Source: Agrobacterium tumefaciens
Lineage (GTDB): Bacteria > Pseudomonadota > Alphaproteobacteria > Rhizobiales > Rhizobiaceae
Assembly: GCA_025560025.1 (NCBI GenBank)
Contig: CP048487.1
Span: 310,001-374,000, forward strand
Direction of reading: 5' to 3'
Length of the DNA stretch: 64,000 nt
The notes under the pieces were generated by a model. It made no database searches. It saw only the letters and a program-made list of their open reading frames with translations, and was not told where the DNA came from. Positions 44,460 to 52,904 of the stretch are shown piece after piece. Each line of letters opens with the position of its first letter. The stretch's first letter is position 1. Position numbers and translations under genes: made by a program.

Positions 44460-45032
44460 TCAGTTCGAGGCCGCGGATACGAGTTCAGGCACGAGGCGAT
44501 CGAGCATCTGCTTCGGGAAAGGGGGCTTCAGATCGCCCAATTCGTCGAAAGCTTCGTGTGCGGTGCCGACGGACACCATGGTCGGCAGCACGCGAGCGCC
44601 GAGCTGCAACTCGAGCGTATTGCGAAGCGACATCAGGCCGCGATAGCCGCCGAAGCCGCCCGGCGAGGCGCTGCCCAACGCGAACACCGGTTTTCCGAAC
44701 GCGGCACCGATCCCGCCATGCTCACCGACGCGCGATACCCATGCCAGGACGTTGAGGAGCAGTGGCGAAACGTTGGCATTGAGTTCCGGGCTGGCGATGA
44801 AGATGCCGCCGTGACTGCGGAACTTTTCATGCAGCCGATGTGCGGCCTCCGGAACGCCGTCGCGGGCTTCCAGATCGCCGTCGTAGATCGGGAGAGCGTA
44901 ATCGGCGAGATCGATCGCTTCAACCAGTCCGCCCCGTGCCTCGATCCGCTTTGTAACGAGATGGGCGAGCTTCCTGTTGAAGGATTGACTGCGGGTCGAT
45001 GCCGCGAGGGTCAGGATCTTGGGCTGTGTCAT
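44460..45032 (-). CDS. NAD(P)H-dependent FMN reductase
   Basis: A 190-residue flavodoxin-fold reductase. The phosphate loop is LAASTRSQSFNRKLA, and the flavin-contacting segment is SPELNANVSPLLLNVLAWVSR, followed by GSASPGGFGGYRG. It would supply reduced flavin or act as a quinone/azo reductase. GAGGAAAAT lies just before the ATG at 45032. It lies 52 bases after the TetR gene. Confidence 0.87.
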   Translation of the reverse strand: MTQPKILTLAASTRSQSFNRKLAHLVTKRIEARGGLVEAIDLADYALPIYDGDLEARDGVPEAAHRLHEKFRSHGGIFIASPELNANVSPLLLNVLAWVSRVGEHGGIGAAFGKPVFALGSASPGGFGGYRGLMSLRNTLELQLGARVLPTMVSVGTAHEAFDELGDLKPPFPKQMLDRLVPELVSAASN

Positions 45033-45084
45033 ATTTTCCTCATATTGGAGTGAACGGTCCATAATTGATAAATTGCAAAGGGCC

Positions 45085-45663
45085 TCAATCGAAGTGTGCC
45101 ATCAGCAGATCGAGGGCGTCATTCAGGCGGGTCCGGTCGCCACCGGCCCGGACCATGACCTGGAAGCCGGGAAAGGCGACGACGAGGAGATGGGCCATCT
45201 TGCGAGCATCGACGCTGCCTCTGATCGAGCCTTCGCCCTGACCCCGTTCGATGGTGCGGGCGAGCGCATCCTCTATCAGTTTGAAATCCGTTTCGACGCG
45301 ATGGCGGACAACGGCATCGTGGGGAGCAAGCTCCACGGCCTGATTGGTGCTCATGCAGCCATTGGAGAACTCGAACTTGGCGGCGTCTTCGATGATCTGG
45401 CGAAAGAAGCTCTCGATCGCCTGCCGCGCGGAGCCATTGTTCAGCAACGCATCCATCTGGTGCGCGCGCTCTTCGCGATAGGCGTCGTATGCCGCGAGGA
45501 AGAACTCGCGTTTGTCGCCGAAGCTCCCGTACAGGCTGCTTTTGCTCAGGCCCGTCGCTTGCAGGATATCGGTCAGGCTCGTCGCCTCATACCCCTTGTT
45601 CCAGAACAGCTCCATCGCTCTGTTCAGCACGTTGTGTCTATCGAATTCCTGCGGTCGAGCCAT
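45085..45663 (-). CDS. TetR family transcriptional regulator
   Basis: A 192-residue regulator of the TetR/AcrR family. The N-terminal helix-turn-helix reads DRHNVLNRAMELFWNKGYEATSL, then ATGLSKSSLYGSFGDKREFFLAAYDAY. It contains a Cys in SNGCMSTNQAVEL, common in quinone- or electrophile-sensing TetR proteins of this subgroup, which often control reductases and SDRs. A palindrome upstream (45695-45723) suits autoregulation and control of the cluster down to 42 kb. Confidence 0.9.
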   Translation of the reverse strand: MARPQEFDRHNVLNRAMELFWNKGYEATSLTDILQATGLSKSSLYGSFGDKREFFLAAYDAYREERAHQMDALLNNGSARQAIESFFRQIIEDAAKFEFSNGCMSTNQAVELAPHDAVVRHRVETDFKLIEDALARTIERGQGEGSIRGSVDARKMAHLLVVAFPGFQVMVRAGGDRTRLNDALDLLMAHFD

Positions 45664-45694
45664 CTGGCTTACTCACTCCGTTTCGGACCATTCA

Positions 45695-45723
45695 GTTCAT
45701 AATTTGACTTAGTCATTATGAAC
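45695..45723. promoter_or_regulatory. TetR operator candidate
   Basis: GTTCATAATTTGACT (45695-45709) and AGTCATTATGAAC (45711-45723) are inverted copies apart from two extra T in the left arm. The element lies 32-60 bases upstream of the TetR start and overlaps possible -10 sequences (CATAAT). Confidence 0.6.
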
Positions 45724-45877
45724 CGAAAAGTCCAGAACAATTTTGAAATTGGCTTCTTGCGCTTGACGGTCTCAGTTTCACGGTTCAACCAGCCATCCCG
45801 TTGGCTCCGTAACACGCTTGCTGCGCAGACCTTGGAAGAGCTCAGTGCTCACCAGTAGCACCGAGTTCCATACCTTC

Positions 45878-46636
45878 TCACGAATAATATGCCGCAATTC
45901 TGTTGCCGCCCATCTCATGAACCGAGAAATCGAAGTCGTAGATCCGCTTCAGTTCCTCCGGGCGGATAATCTCCGCTGGAGGCCCTTGCAGTAAAACTTT
46001 GCCGTCGCGCATTGCGATGATGTAATCGGAATAGCAGGATGCGAAATTGATGTCGTGGAGCACAATCACCGCGGTCTTGGCAAAATCGGTCGCGGCGCGT
46101 CGCACGAGCTTCATCATCGACACGGCATGACGGATGTCGAGATTGTTGAGGGGTTCATCGAACAGCATGTAGTCCGTGTCCTGGCAGATGATCATGGCTA
46201 CAAAAGCGCGCTGTCGTTGACCTCCTGACAACTCGTCGAGGAACCTGTCCCCGAGATCCTCAAGACCGAGATAGGACAGCGCGCGAGTGATATGAGCGCC
46301 GTCTTCGATGGTCAGTCGACCTTTGCTGTAGGGATAGCGACCGAAGGAAACGAGATCGCGGACCGTCAATCGCGCCGTCATGTGATTGTCCTGGCGCAGG
46401 ATCGACAGTCGCTTTGCCAGGACTTCGCCCGACGTATTGCTGATGTCCAGGCCATCGACCTGGATCGCGCCGGAGTCCGCAGGTATCAATCTGGCGATCA
46501 TCGAAAGGAATGTTGATTTGCCGGCGCCGTTCGGTCCGATTATCGAGGTGACACCCCCTCTTGGCAGCGTCAGCGACACACCTTTAACGACAGTTGTTTC
46601 ACCGTATGACTTCGTTACATCCCTGATTTCAATCAT
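45878..46636 (-). CDS. iron-siderophore ABC transporter ATP-binding protein (FecE type)
   Basis: A 252-residue ATPase with GPNGAGKSTFLSMIARL, Q-loop LRQDNHMTARLTV, LSGGQRQRAFVAMII, DYMLFDEPLNNLD and LHDINFASCYSD. The GPNGAGKST form and short length are those of siderophore/haem/cobalamin importers, closest in pattern to YclP/FatE/VctC. The start overlaps the previous permease stop as ATGA. It ends the minus-strand operon. Confidence 0.9.
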   Translation of the reverse strand: MIEIRDVTKSYGETTVVKGVSLTLPRGGVTSIIGPNGAGKSTFLSMIARLIPADSGAIQVDGLDISNTSGEVLAKRLSILRQDNHMTARLTVRDLVSFGRYPYSKGRLTIEDGAHITRALSYLGLEDLGDRFLDELSGGQRQRAFVAMIICQDTDYMLFDEPLNNLDIRHAVSMMKLVRRAATDFAKTAVIVLHDINFASCYSDYIIAMRDGKVLLQGPPAEIIRPEELKRIYDFDFSVHEMGGNRIAAYYS

Positions 46637-47601
46637 CGGACAGAGCCTCTCATGACAAACAGAATGAAGAAAAGGCCGCCCGTGAATTCAATGACGATCG
46701 ATAGCGCCGTATCGAAGGCGAGCAGTCGCTCAAGGATCGTCTGGCCGCCGACGAGGCAGATGACCGCAATCAGCACGGCTGCCGGCAGGAGGTAGCGGTG
46801 CTTGCCCGACGGGACGATCAAATAGGCGAGATTGGCAACGAGCAGACCGAAAAACGTCACCGGCCCGACAAGAGCCGTCGACACCGAGACGAGAACGGCG
46901 ACAAGCCCAAGGATCGTCCTCGTCACGCGCTGATGGTCGACACCCAGCGCGATCGCCGTTTCCCGTCCGAGCGACATGACGTCAAAGGTGTGAAACATTC
47001 GACTGGCAGCGAAGGAAGCAAGGCTAATCAGAAGTGCGGAAACGCCGAGCAGATTGCCGTCGACAACATTAAAGCTTGCGAACAGCCGATCCTGCAGCAC
47101 CACGAAGTCGTTCGGATCGATGATCCGCTGCAGGAATCCCGATAAGCTGCGGAACAGGACGCCAAAAATGATGCCGATCAGCATCATCAGGTGAAGTCCA
47201 CGCACCGAACCGGAAAAGAGGAATCGATAAAGGAACAGCGAGAAACCAACCATGACCGCGACGTCGATGACGAACATCAGTCTTGAATCGATGGATGATA
47301 CCGTTGCTGCTCCCAGCATGAACACAAGCATGCTCTGGAGTAGAACGTAGAGCGCGTCAAAGCCCATGATAGATGGCGTCAGGATACGGTTGTTGGTGAT
47401 CGTCTGAAACAGTACCGTTGAGACGGCGATGGCGTAGGCCACGAGAACCAGCGTGGCTAACTTTGTGCCGCGAAACTGCAGGATGAAATACCAGTCGCCT
47501 CTCGCGCCCAGCGTCATGAATGCGGCGATTGCCACGAGCGTCAAACAGGAGAGCAGGAAAAGGGCGATGAAGGTCTGGCGGCGGGCGGCGTCATGCTGCA
47601 C
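46633..47601 (-). CDS. iron-siderophore ABC transporter permease (FecCD family), second
   Basis: A 322-residue permease with about nine to ten hydrophobic segments. LTPSIMGFDALYVLLQS, GVDHQRVTRTILGLVAVLVS and GPVTFFGLLVANLAYLIVPSGKHRYLLP match FecCD permeases. The GTG at 47601 overlaps the previous gene's stop by 11 bases and has GGAAG upstream; the longer ATG reading is less likely. It pairs with the first permease as a heterodimer. Confidence 0.87.
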   Translation of the reverse strand: MQHDAARRQTFIALFLLSCLTLVAIAAFMTLGARGDWYFILQFRGTKLATLVLVAYAIAVSTVLFQTITNNRILTPSIMGFDALYVLLQSMLVFMLGAATVSSIDSRLMFVIDVAVMVGFSLFLYRFLFSGSVRGLHLMMLIGIIFGVLFRSLSGFLQRIIDPNDFVVLQDRLFASFNVVDGNLLGVSALLISLASFAASRMFHTFDVMSLGRETAIALGVDHQRVTRTILGLVAVLVSVSTALVGPVTFFGLLVANLAYLIVPSGKHRYLLPAAVLIAVICLVGGQTILERLLAFDTALSIVIEFTGGLFFILFVMRGSVR

Positions 47602-48553
47602 GGGAGCGTCTTCCAAGAAGCAGGTAGAGGAAGAAGAGACCACCAACGACGCCGAGCACCGAGCCGACGGGGATCTCGAACGGTGCATTGACTACACGGC
47701 CAACGATATCGCACACGAGCACGAGCACAGCCCCGCACAGCGCGATCCAGGGAAGCGTACGACGCAAGCTGTCGCCCGCGATCATACTCACGACATTCGG
47801 CACGATCAATCCAACGAAAGGCACGATCCCGGCCGTTACGACGACAGAGGCCGTGACCAGGGAAACGATGACGAGACCGAGAGTGACGACACGGCGGTAG
47901 TTGAGGCCAAGATTGGCCGAGAATTCCTCTCCCATACCTGCGAGCGTGAAACGATCGGCGGCGATATAGGCGACGACCGTCAGCGCGAAGGCGACCCAGA
48001 GGATCTCGTAGCGCCCGCGCAATACAGCGGAAAAATCACCGCTGGTCCACGCACCCATAGTCTGCATCATGTCGAAACGGTAGGCGAAGAAGGCAGTGAC
48101 GGCACTGATCACGCCACCGAGCATGATGCCGACAAGCGGCACCATCAGAACAGATCGCAAGGGGATCTGTCGGAGGATCGCCAGAAACAATGCCGTTCCG
48201 AACAGCGCGAAGACTGCTGCAACCAGCATCTTCGCAATAACCGGAAGGTCGGGCGCAATCAGGAGCACGGCAAGCATGCCGAGGGATGCCGATTCCACCG
48301 TGCCGGCGGTAGAGGGTTCGACGAATTTGTTGCGGGCAAGCATCTGCATGATGGTTCCAGCAACCGCCATGCCGGCGCCTGCCAGTATGAGTGCGATCGT
48401 GCGCGGCAGGCGGCTTGCGGCAAGGATCATGAGTGTCCGGTCATCCGTCTGGCCGGACAGAACAGCCAGAGGCGATATACTGCTGACGCCGACGAATAGG
48501 CTGATGACCGCAAACAGAAGGGTCACTAAAATGACGGACACTAGGTGTTTCAC
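47591..48553 (-). CDS. iron-siderophore ABC transporter permease (FecCD family), first
   Basis: A 320-residue permease. It has the typical ASRLPRTIALILAGAGMAVAGTIMQ block, PSTAGTVESASLGML, and GIVPFVGLIVPNVVSMIAG. I chose the GTG at 48553 (GGAAC upstream), which begins with the first helix VKHLVSVILVTLLF; the ATG at 48622 would add a non-conserved segment overlapping the hairpin and the binding-protein stop. Confidence 0.87.
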   Translation of the reverse strand: MKHLVSVILVTLLFAVISLFVGVSSISPLAVLSGQTDDRTLMILAASRLPRTIALILAGAGMAVAGTIMQMLARNKFVEPSTAGTVESASLGMLAVLLIAPDLPVIAKMLVAAVFALFGTALFLAILRQIPLRSVLMVPLVGIMLGGVISAVTAFFAYRFDMMQTMGAWTSGDFSAVLRGRYEILWVAFALTVVAYIAADRFTLAGMGEEFSANLGLNYRRVVTLGLVIVSLVTASVVVTAGIVPFVGLIVPNVVSMIAGDSLRRTLPWIALCGAVLVLVCDIVGRVVNAPFEIPVGSVLGVVGGLFFLYLLLGRRSRAA

Positions 48554-48578
48554 GGTTGTTCCAGCTTCAAATGCAGAA

Positions 48579-48602
48579 GCAACCGCGGGGCTATGCGGTT
48601 GC
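48579..48602. other. stem-loop between binding-protein and permease genes
   Basis: GCAACCGC (48579-48586) and GCGGTTGC (48595-48602) can pair around an 8-base loop. It lies in the 75-base gap after the binding-protein stop. It may protect the upstream mRNA or attenuate transcription, giving more binding protein than permease. Confidence 0.5.
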
Positions 48603-48628
48603 TGGAATGGCGTCGGGCGCACGGCGAT

Positions 48629-49558
48629 TTACGTCTTGTCGAAGGCTTCCGTCAGTTGGTTCACAGTGCTTTGCATCGAGGTCAAGCCACCGCCCACCAG
48701 ATACCAGGCTGCCGCGTCCAGATAGACCACCTGATTTGCCTTCCACGCGGTCGTCTGGACCACGATCTCGTTGTCGAGAAGCTTACTTGCAGCATCACCT
48801 TCCCGACCGATAGCGGCATCGCGGTCGATCACGAAAATCCAGTCAGGGTTCGTCTCAAGAATGTATTCAAACGAGGTCGGCTGACCATGCATGCCTACTT
48901 TGATGTTCTCATCAGCAACCTTTACTCCGTAGTCGGAAAACAGAGAACCGAAACGTGAGCCGACACCGAATGTACTCATCTTTCCGCCAGTCGTCAGGAT
49001 GAGCATCCCCTTGCCTGCGTGAGCTGCCTTCTCCTTCAGTGCTGCTGTTGATGCGTCGAATTTTTTCAGCAGGGTCTCTGCCTCCCCCTGCTTGCCGAAG
49101 ATTGTCGCCAGGGTACGAATGTTTTTCTTTGAACTGTCTATGAAGTGCTTCGAATCCGTCGTTAGGTCGATCGTCGGCGCGATTTTCAACAAATCGGCAT
49201 ATTTGGCCGAGGAACGGCCTGCAACGATAATCAGATCAGGTTTCTCGGCATTAATGGCCTCGTAGTCAGGCTCGAAGAGTGTTCCAATTTTCGCAACATC
49301 GCTGGCCTCGTATTGAGAAAGGTAGGCCGGTTTACGCCCGCCGGGCACTCCGGCAACCTCGACACCAAGCGCAGTCAGCGTATCGAGGCTCGCCAGATCA
49401 AATACAAAGACCTTTTTGGGTACGGCAGACAGCGAGATTTCGCCCTTCGTATGCTGAATTGTGACGTCCGCTTGAGCTGTGCTGGCCAGTGCAATTGCAC
49501 TCAGAAAAAGGCCGGTTATGGCTGCGACAAAACGTAAGAGATTGCCTGATCGTTTCAT
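48629..49558 (-). CDS. iron-siderophore ABC transporter substrate-binding protein
   Basis: A 309-residue class-III periplasmic binding protein. The ATG at 49558 (GGAG upstream) gives a signal peptide (KRSGNLLRF, then hydrophobic, ending STAQA). KKVFVFDLASLDTLTALGVEVAGVPGG, KPDLIIVAGRSSAKYADLLK and the C-terminal WYLVGGGLTSMQSTVNQL match the FatB/CeuE/YclQ group, which bind catecholate or mixed siderophores such as petrobactin-like ligands. It is first in the operon with two permeases and the ATPase. Confidence 0.88.
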   Translation of the reverse strand: MKRSGNLLRFVAAITGLFLSAIALASTAQADVTIQHTKGEISLSAVPKKVFVFDLASLDTLTALGVEVAGVPGGRKPAYLSQYEASDVAKIGTLFEPDYEAINAEKPDLIIVAGRSSAKYADLLKIAPTIDLTTDSKHFIDSSKKNIRTLATIFGKQGEAETLLKKFDASTAALKEKAAHAGKGMLILTTGGKMSTFGVGSRFGSLFSDYGVKVADENIKVGMHGQPTSFEYILETNPDWIFVIDRDAAIGREGDAASKLLDNEIVVQTTAWKANQVVYLDAAAWYLVGGGLTSMQSTVNQLTEAFDKT

Positions 49559-49651
49559 GTCAAGAACTCCGGGGGCAAGGCTCAGAATGCCTGCCAAAAG
49601 TGGGCTATGGTCTACTTATTGTGAGGTCTTCTGGTGGGTCAACACCGCTGA

Positions 49652-49668
49652 CTTCGAAGCCTTCTAAT
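49652..49668. promoter_or_regulatory. iron-control-element-like box (Irr type), importer promoter
   Basis: On the minus strand this reads ATTAGAA-GGC-TTCGAAG, resembling the rhizobial Irr box TTTAGAA-N3-TTCTAAA (6 of 7 and 5 of 7 matches in the arms). It is about 95 bases before the binding-protein start. The evidence is only similarity and position. Confidence 0.35.
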
Positions 49669-49708
49669 TTCTCGATTCTGTCAAACATGGATGGCGGATA
49701 ATTACCCG

Positions 49709-51157
49709 TCAAACTGCAGGCGCGATGCAAAGCGGGCCGAACAAGCGCTCGTTTTCTGCCCGCTCCGCTGCTTCGACAGGATTTCGCGAAACCACAAAAT
49801 TCATCATCATACCATGATCCTCATGCTCGAGCTTGTGACAATGCAGGAGATATCGTCCTTCATACTGGTCGAAGGCGACGAGAACCTCGATCGACTCCTG
49901 TGCCCACATAAGAACGGTGTCTTTCCATCCGGTTTCCCACGGCATGATTTGGCCGCGACCGCCCTCTCGCGATTGGATCTGAAAATGTCCGCCGTGGACA
50001 TGGATAGGATGAGGCGCTCCGCCCGAGCTTTCGAAGCGCCATCGCTCGACCTTCCCGAACGGCACGACGAAATCGGTTAGCGCCATATTATATTCCCGGC
50101 CGTTGATGCGTTGATCGTTCTCAAAACGAAAAACGCGATCAGGTGGCCCGGAATGGTGTAGACGGTTTATCCGCGAGAGCTGCGTGGGTGGCTGCCAAGG
50201 ATCTTTTGCGGCCTCTACCACGTCTATTTGCAGAAGCCGCCAACGTGAGGCCTCACAATCGATTCCGATTGTTCGACCAGGAAGGATGTTGCGAAGATCC
50301 AGCAGAATATCCACACGTTCTGCCGGACCGATCTCTATTACATCCACCGCGGTCGCCTGCTCCAGCAGCCCACCATCGTTGCCGATCAGGATCAGAGGTG
50401 CCTGAGAATGCAAGCGAAACACACGGGCGTTGGCAGCGTTCAAGATTCGCAGACGGTAGAACTGATTTCCCATACGTGCGCTTGGCCATGACACGCCGTT
50501 TATGACCGGGAAATCGCCTTCGGCGCCAGCGAGCACATTCGGATAGAACAAGCTGCCATTTTGGTCGATCTGCGCATCCCGAATAGCAAGCAGAAGTTCG
50601 CGGTCGCCTTTCGGAAGACGCAATGCCTCCTCTTCGTCATCTTCAACGACAAAGAATCCTGCCAGTCCTCCCCAGGCCTGCGCGCCGGTGCTTTCATGCG
50701 GATGCGGATGATACCAGTTCAACGCCGCCCGCTGGATCACCGGAAAAGTGATCCGCTTTTCGACGCCGGGCCCTAATATATCGGCCGGATGGCCGTCAAC
50801 ATCTGACGGCAGAACGAGACCATGCCAATGTACTGTCGTGGGCACATCCAGATCATTTCTAATCGTCTTTTCGAACGTTTCTCCGCGGCGGATGCGAATG
50901 CTCGGCCCCGGACTGGAACCGTTATAACCAAAAACTGGATGTCTTTGTCCGGAAACGAACTCGTGATCAAGGGGCGAAGGAATGAGATATTCATCCTGCC
51001 CGGCGGTCACCATCACCTTTAAAAGCGGCCGCTCCGCCGGCTCAGGCAAAGACGAGGGGGCGGAGGAACGCGCACCATAGAGATAATATCCTCCTCCCAT
51101 GGAAAAGGCTCCCGCACCTAAAAAACTTAGTGTTTGCCGCCGAGAAAAACTGCGCAT
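49709..51157 (-). CDS. multicopper oxidase, Tat-exported (CueO/SufI-like)
   Basis: A 482-residue three-cupredoxin-domain oxidase. A twin-arginine signal (SFSRRQTLSFLGAGAFSMGGG) starts at the ATG 51157. Copper ligands are seen in TTVHWHGL, NWYHPHPHES, HPIHVHGGHFQI and LLHCHKLEHEDHGMM (type 1/trinuclear HCH-H). Family members oxidise Cu(I), Fe(II) or phenols in the periplasm. Its place beside iron-siderophore uptake suggests a ferroxidase or catechol-siderophore oxidase role, not proved. It diverges from the LysR-TrpD2 gene. Confidence 0.87.
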   Translation of the reverse strand: MRSFSRRQTLSFLGAGAFSMGGGYYLYGARSSAPSSLPEPAERPLLKVMVTAGQDEYLIPSPLDHEFVSGQRHPVFGYNGSSPGPSIRIRRGETFEKTIRNDLDVPTTVHWHGLVLPSDVDGHPADILGPGVEKRITFPVIQRAALNWYHPHPHESTGAQAWGGLAGFFVVEDDEEEALRLPKGDRELLLAIRDAQIDQNGSLFYPNVLAGAEGDFPVINGVSWPSARMGNQFYRLRILNAANARVFRLHSQAPLILIGNDGGLLEQATAVDVIEIGPAERVDILLDLRNILPGRTIGIDCEASRWRLLQIDVVEAAKDPWQPPTQLSRINRLHHSGPPDRVFRFENDQRINGREYNMALTDFVVPFGKVERWRFESSGGAPHPIHVHGGHFQIQSREGGRGQIMPWETGWKDTVLMWAQESIEVLVAFDQYEGRYLLHCHKLEHEDHGMMMNFVVSRNPVEAAERAENERLFGPLCIAPAV

Positions 51158-51329
51158 TCCCACCTGTTCCCGATTTTTGATTGCGCTAGCGGCAATGATA
51201 ATTATAAGTTGAGTATTGGACACAAGTTATGTGTTGAAGATGACGGGGTCAACGACCGTCACTTAGAGAAGCTCCAATTTACGAAAATTGATAAGTCCCC
51301 ATCCAGATGGAAGAAGTGTGACTAAGAAC

Positions 51330-52787
51330 ATGGGAGACATGAAAGCGGTAAAAAGACCGCATGGCGGGCTTATCCATCTTAACCGGGTCAAGCTGCTATT
51401 CATCCTTGATACGTTGCTAAGAGAGGGGAGTGTAGGTGCGGCCGCCAAAAGCATGGGAGTTCAGATTTCTGCGATGAGCCGCATGTTATCGGAGCTGCGA
51501 GAGCACTACGGCGATGCGATATTCGACCGTACTGGTCGAGGTATGCGACCGACGGAGTTTGCGGAATCGTTACGCCTGAGGGTCCGTGGACTGGCTGAGG
51601 AAGCCGAGGATCTTCTTCTCCGTCGGATATCTCAGGAGGAAGCCGTCAGTGCCACCAAACAGGCGGGTCGAGAGTGGCTGCAGCAAGCCGTAATATCTGC
51701 CCCTCCTCTCGCCGTTACACATGGCGAGCGGCTTGAAGCGACGCCGTCTCCGCGCGGTACGGCCCGTCGATTGGCAACGATTGGTCACAATGCGGAACCG
51801 CACCGGCGTCTGGCGAAGTACATCGCTACCACAGCCCCTGGACCTGGCCGAAGCCGACCACTTGGAATAAAAGAAGCGGAGGATGCGCTTGGAATAATTT
51901 TGCGAGGTGAGGCCGATCCGATACAGATTGGCGCGCTTCTCATGACGATGCAGTATAGAGGCCTCACGGCTTCGGAGCTTGCGGGTTTTGTTCGAGCCAT
52001 TCGCCACCAAATAGTCATCCGTGTTCCCGGACGCCTTCAGCCCCACCTGGACTGGCCAGCCTATCTCTCCCCGAAATGGCGAGAGCCGCTATGGTTCATG
52101 CATTCCGTTCGTCTCGTTGCGATGGCAGGATATCGGGTTGTGATCCATGGAAACTTTGGAAGCGGTAGCGAGGGCGGCAAACTGGAAGCCGCAGCCAGAG
52201 ATGCAGGTATTTCTGTTTGCCTGACGTCGAAGGATGCAGTTGAAGCATTCACTGAAGGTAACCTTGCCTATGTGCCACTGGGTGCTCTGGCCTACCAGGT
52301 TCAGGCGCAACTTGCTCTCTACCCTTTACTCGAAATGCGCACGCCACTTCATAGTGCTGTACACCTGATGAACCCGCTGAATGCAAAAACGACGCTGGTT
52401 GGAGCTGCCGACAATGCCAGTCGTGATCTTTATCGGCAAGTGGCGCACCTCCTGGACATGGAAAGGGTGTCGGTTATCGGTTCGACCCGCGATTTCGCAC
52501 AGGTTCCGCCGGGGCGGGCGACGCAAATTTTCCGCCTCGTCCACGGGCGTGATGTTGATGTCCGTATTGAGGCGCGTCGAACGACCAGATCTGGCTCCGC
52601 CAAACTGCTGACACAAAGGGAATATTGGGCGGCAGTTTGGTCAGGTGGCGCTCGAGATCAGGAAGCGGAGGACTGCATTCTTCACACCGCGGCGGTCGCC
52701 CTTATGAGCTTGTCCGACGATCCCCACTCCAGCTTCATCGACGCTCTCGAACAGGCTAGGTCGCTCTGGGTTCGGCGCACCGGCTGA
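51330..52787 (+). CDS. LysR-type DNA-binding domain fused to TrpD2/YbiB-like glycosyltransferase-family-3 domain
   Basis: A 485-residue protein of unusual make-up. Residues about 10-70 are a LysR winged helix (LNRVKLLFILDTLLREGSVGAA, then GVQISAMSRMLSELREHYGD and FDRTGRGMRPTE). From about residue 150 it resembles the anthranilate phosphoribosyltransferase-like family TrpD2/YbiB: LGIKEAEDALGIILRGEADPIQIGALLMTMQYRG, VVIHGNFGSGSEGGK, and LMNPLNAKTTLVG. YbiB-type proteins bind nucleic acid rather than make tryptophan. ATGs at 51330 and 51339 and a TTG at 51288 are all possible starts. It is divergent from the multicopper oxidase and may regulate it or the iron genes. Confidence 0.82.
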   Translation: MGDMKAVKRPHGGLIHLNRVKLLFILDTLLREGSVGAAAKSMGVQISAMSRMLSELREHYGDAIFDRTGRGMRPTEFAESLRLRVRGLAEEAEDLLLRRISQEEAVSATKQAGREWLQQAVISAPPLAVTHGERLEATPSPRGTARRLATIGHNAEPHRRLAKYIATTAPGPGRSRPLGIKEAEDALGIILRGEADPIQIGALLMTMQYRGLTASELAGFVRAIRHQIVIRVPGRLQPHLDWPAYLSPKWREPLWFMHSVRLVAMAGYRVVIHGNFGSGSEGGKLEAAARDAGISVCLTSKDAVEAFTEGNLAYVPLGALAYQVQAQLALYPLLEMRTPLHSAVHLMNPLNAKTTLVGAADNASRDLYRQVAHLLDMERVSVIGSTRDFAQVPPGRATQIFRLVHGRDVDVRIEARRTTRSGSAKLLTQREYWAAVWSGGARDQEAEDCILHTAAVALMSLSDDPHSSFIDALEQARSLWVRRTG

Positions 52788-52830
52788 CACGGCTTGTGTT
52801 GCGACGAATTCGCCAGCTGAGCAAAAGGAA

Positions 52831-52863
52831 TTGCACCGTACCGGCAAGACGGAAACGGTGCAA
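52831..52863. terminator. hairpin between convergent genes
   Basis: TTGCACCGT (52831-52839) pairs with ACGGTGCAA (52855-52863) around a 15-base loop. It lies between the stops of the LysR-TrpD2 gene (52787) and the TonB receptor (52905). On the minus strand it is followed by TTCCTTTTG, a weak U-rich tail, so it may terminate the receptor transcript. Confidence 0.45.
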
Positions 52864-52904
52864 CGAGCGACTGGAGCGGACTGAACTCGTCTCTATGAGA
52901 GCCG

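Noticed and set aside
47453..48499. 348-codon plus-strand frame over the siderophore permeases
   Set aside because: It is antisense to two permeases with conserved FecCD motifs; its His/Asp/Arg-rich composition is the mirror of hydrophobic codons.
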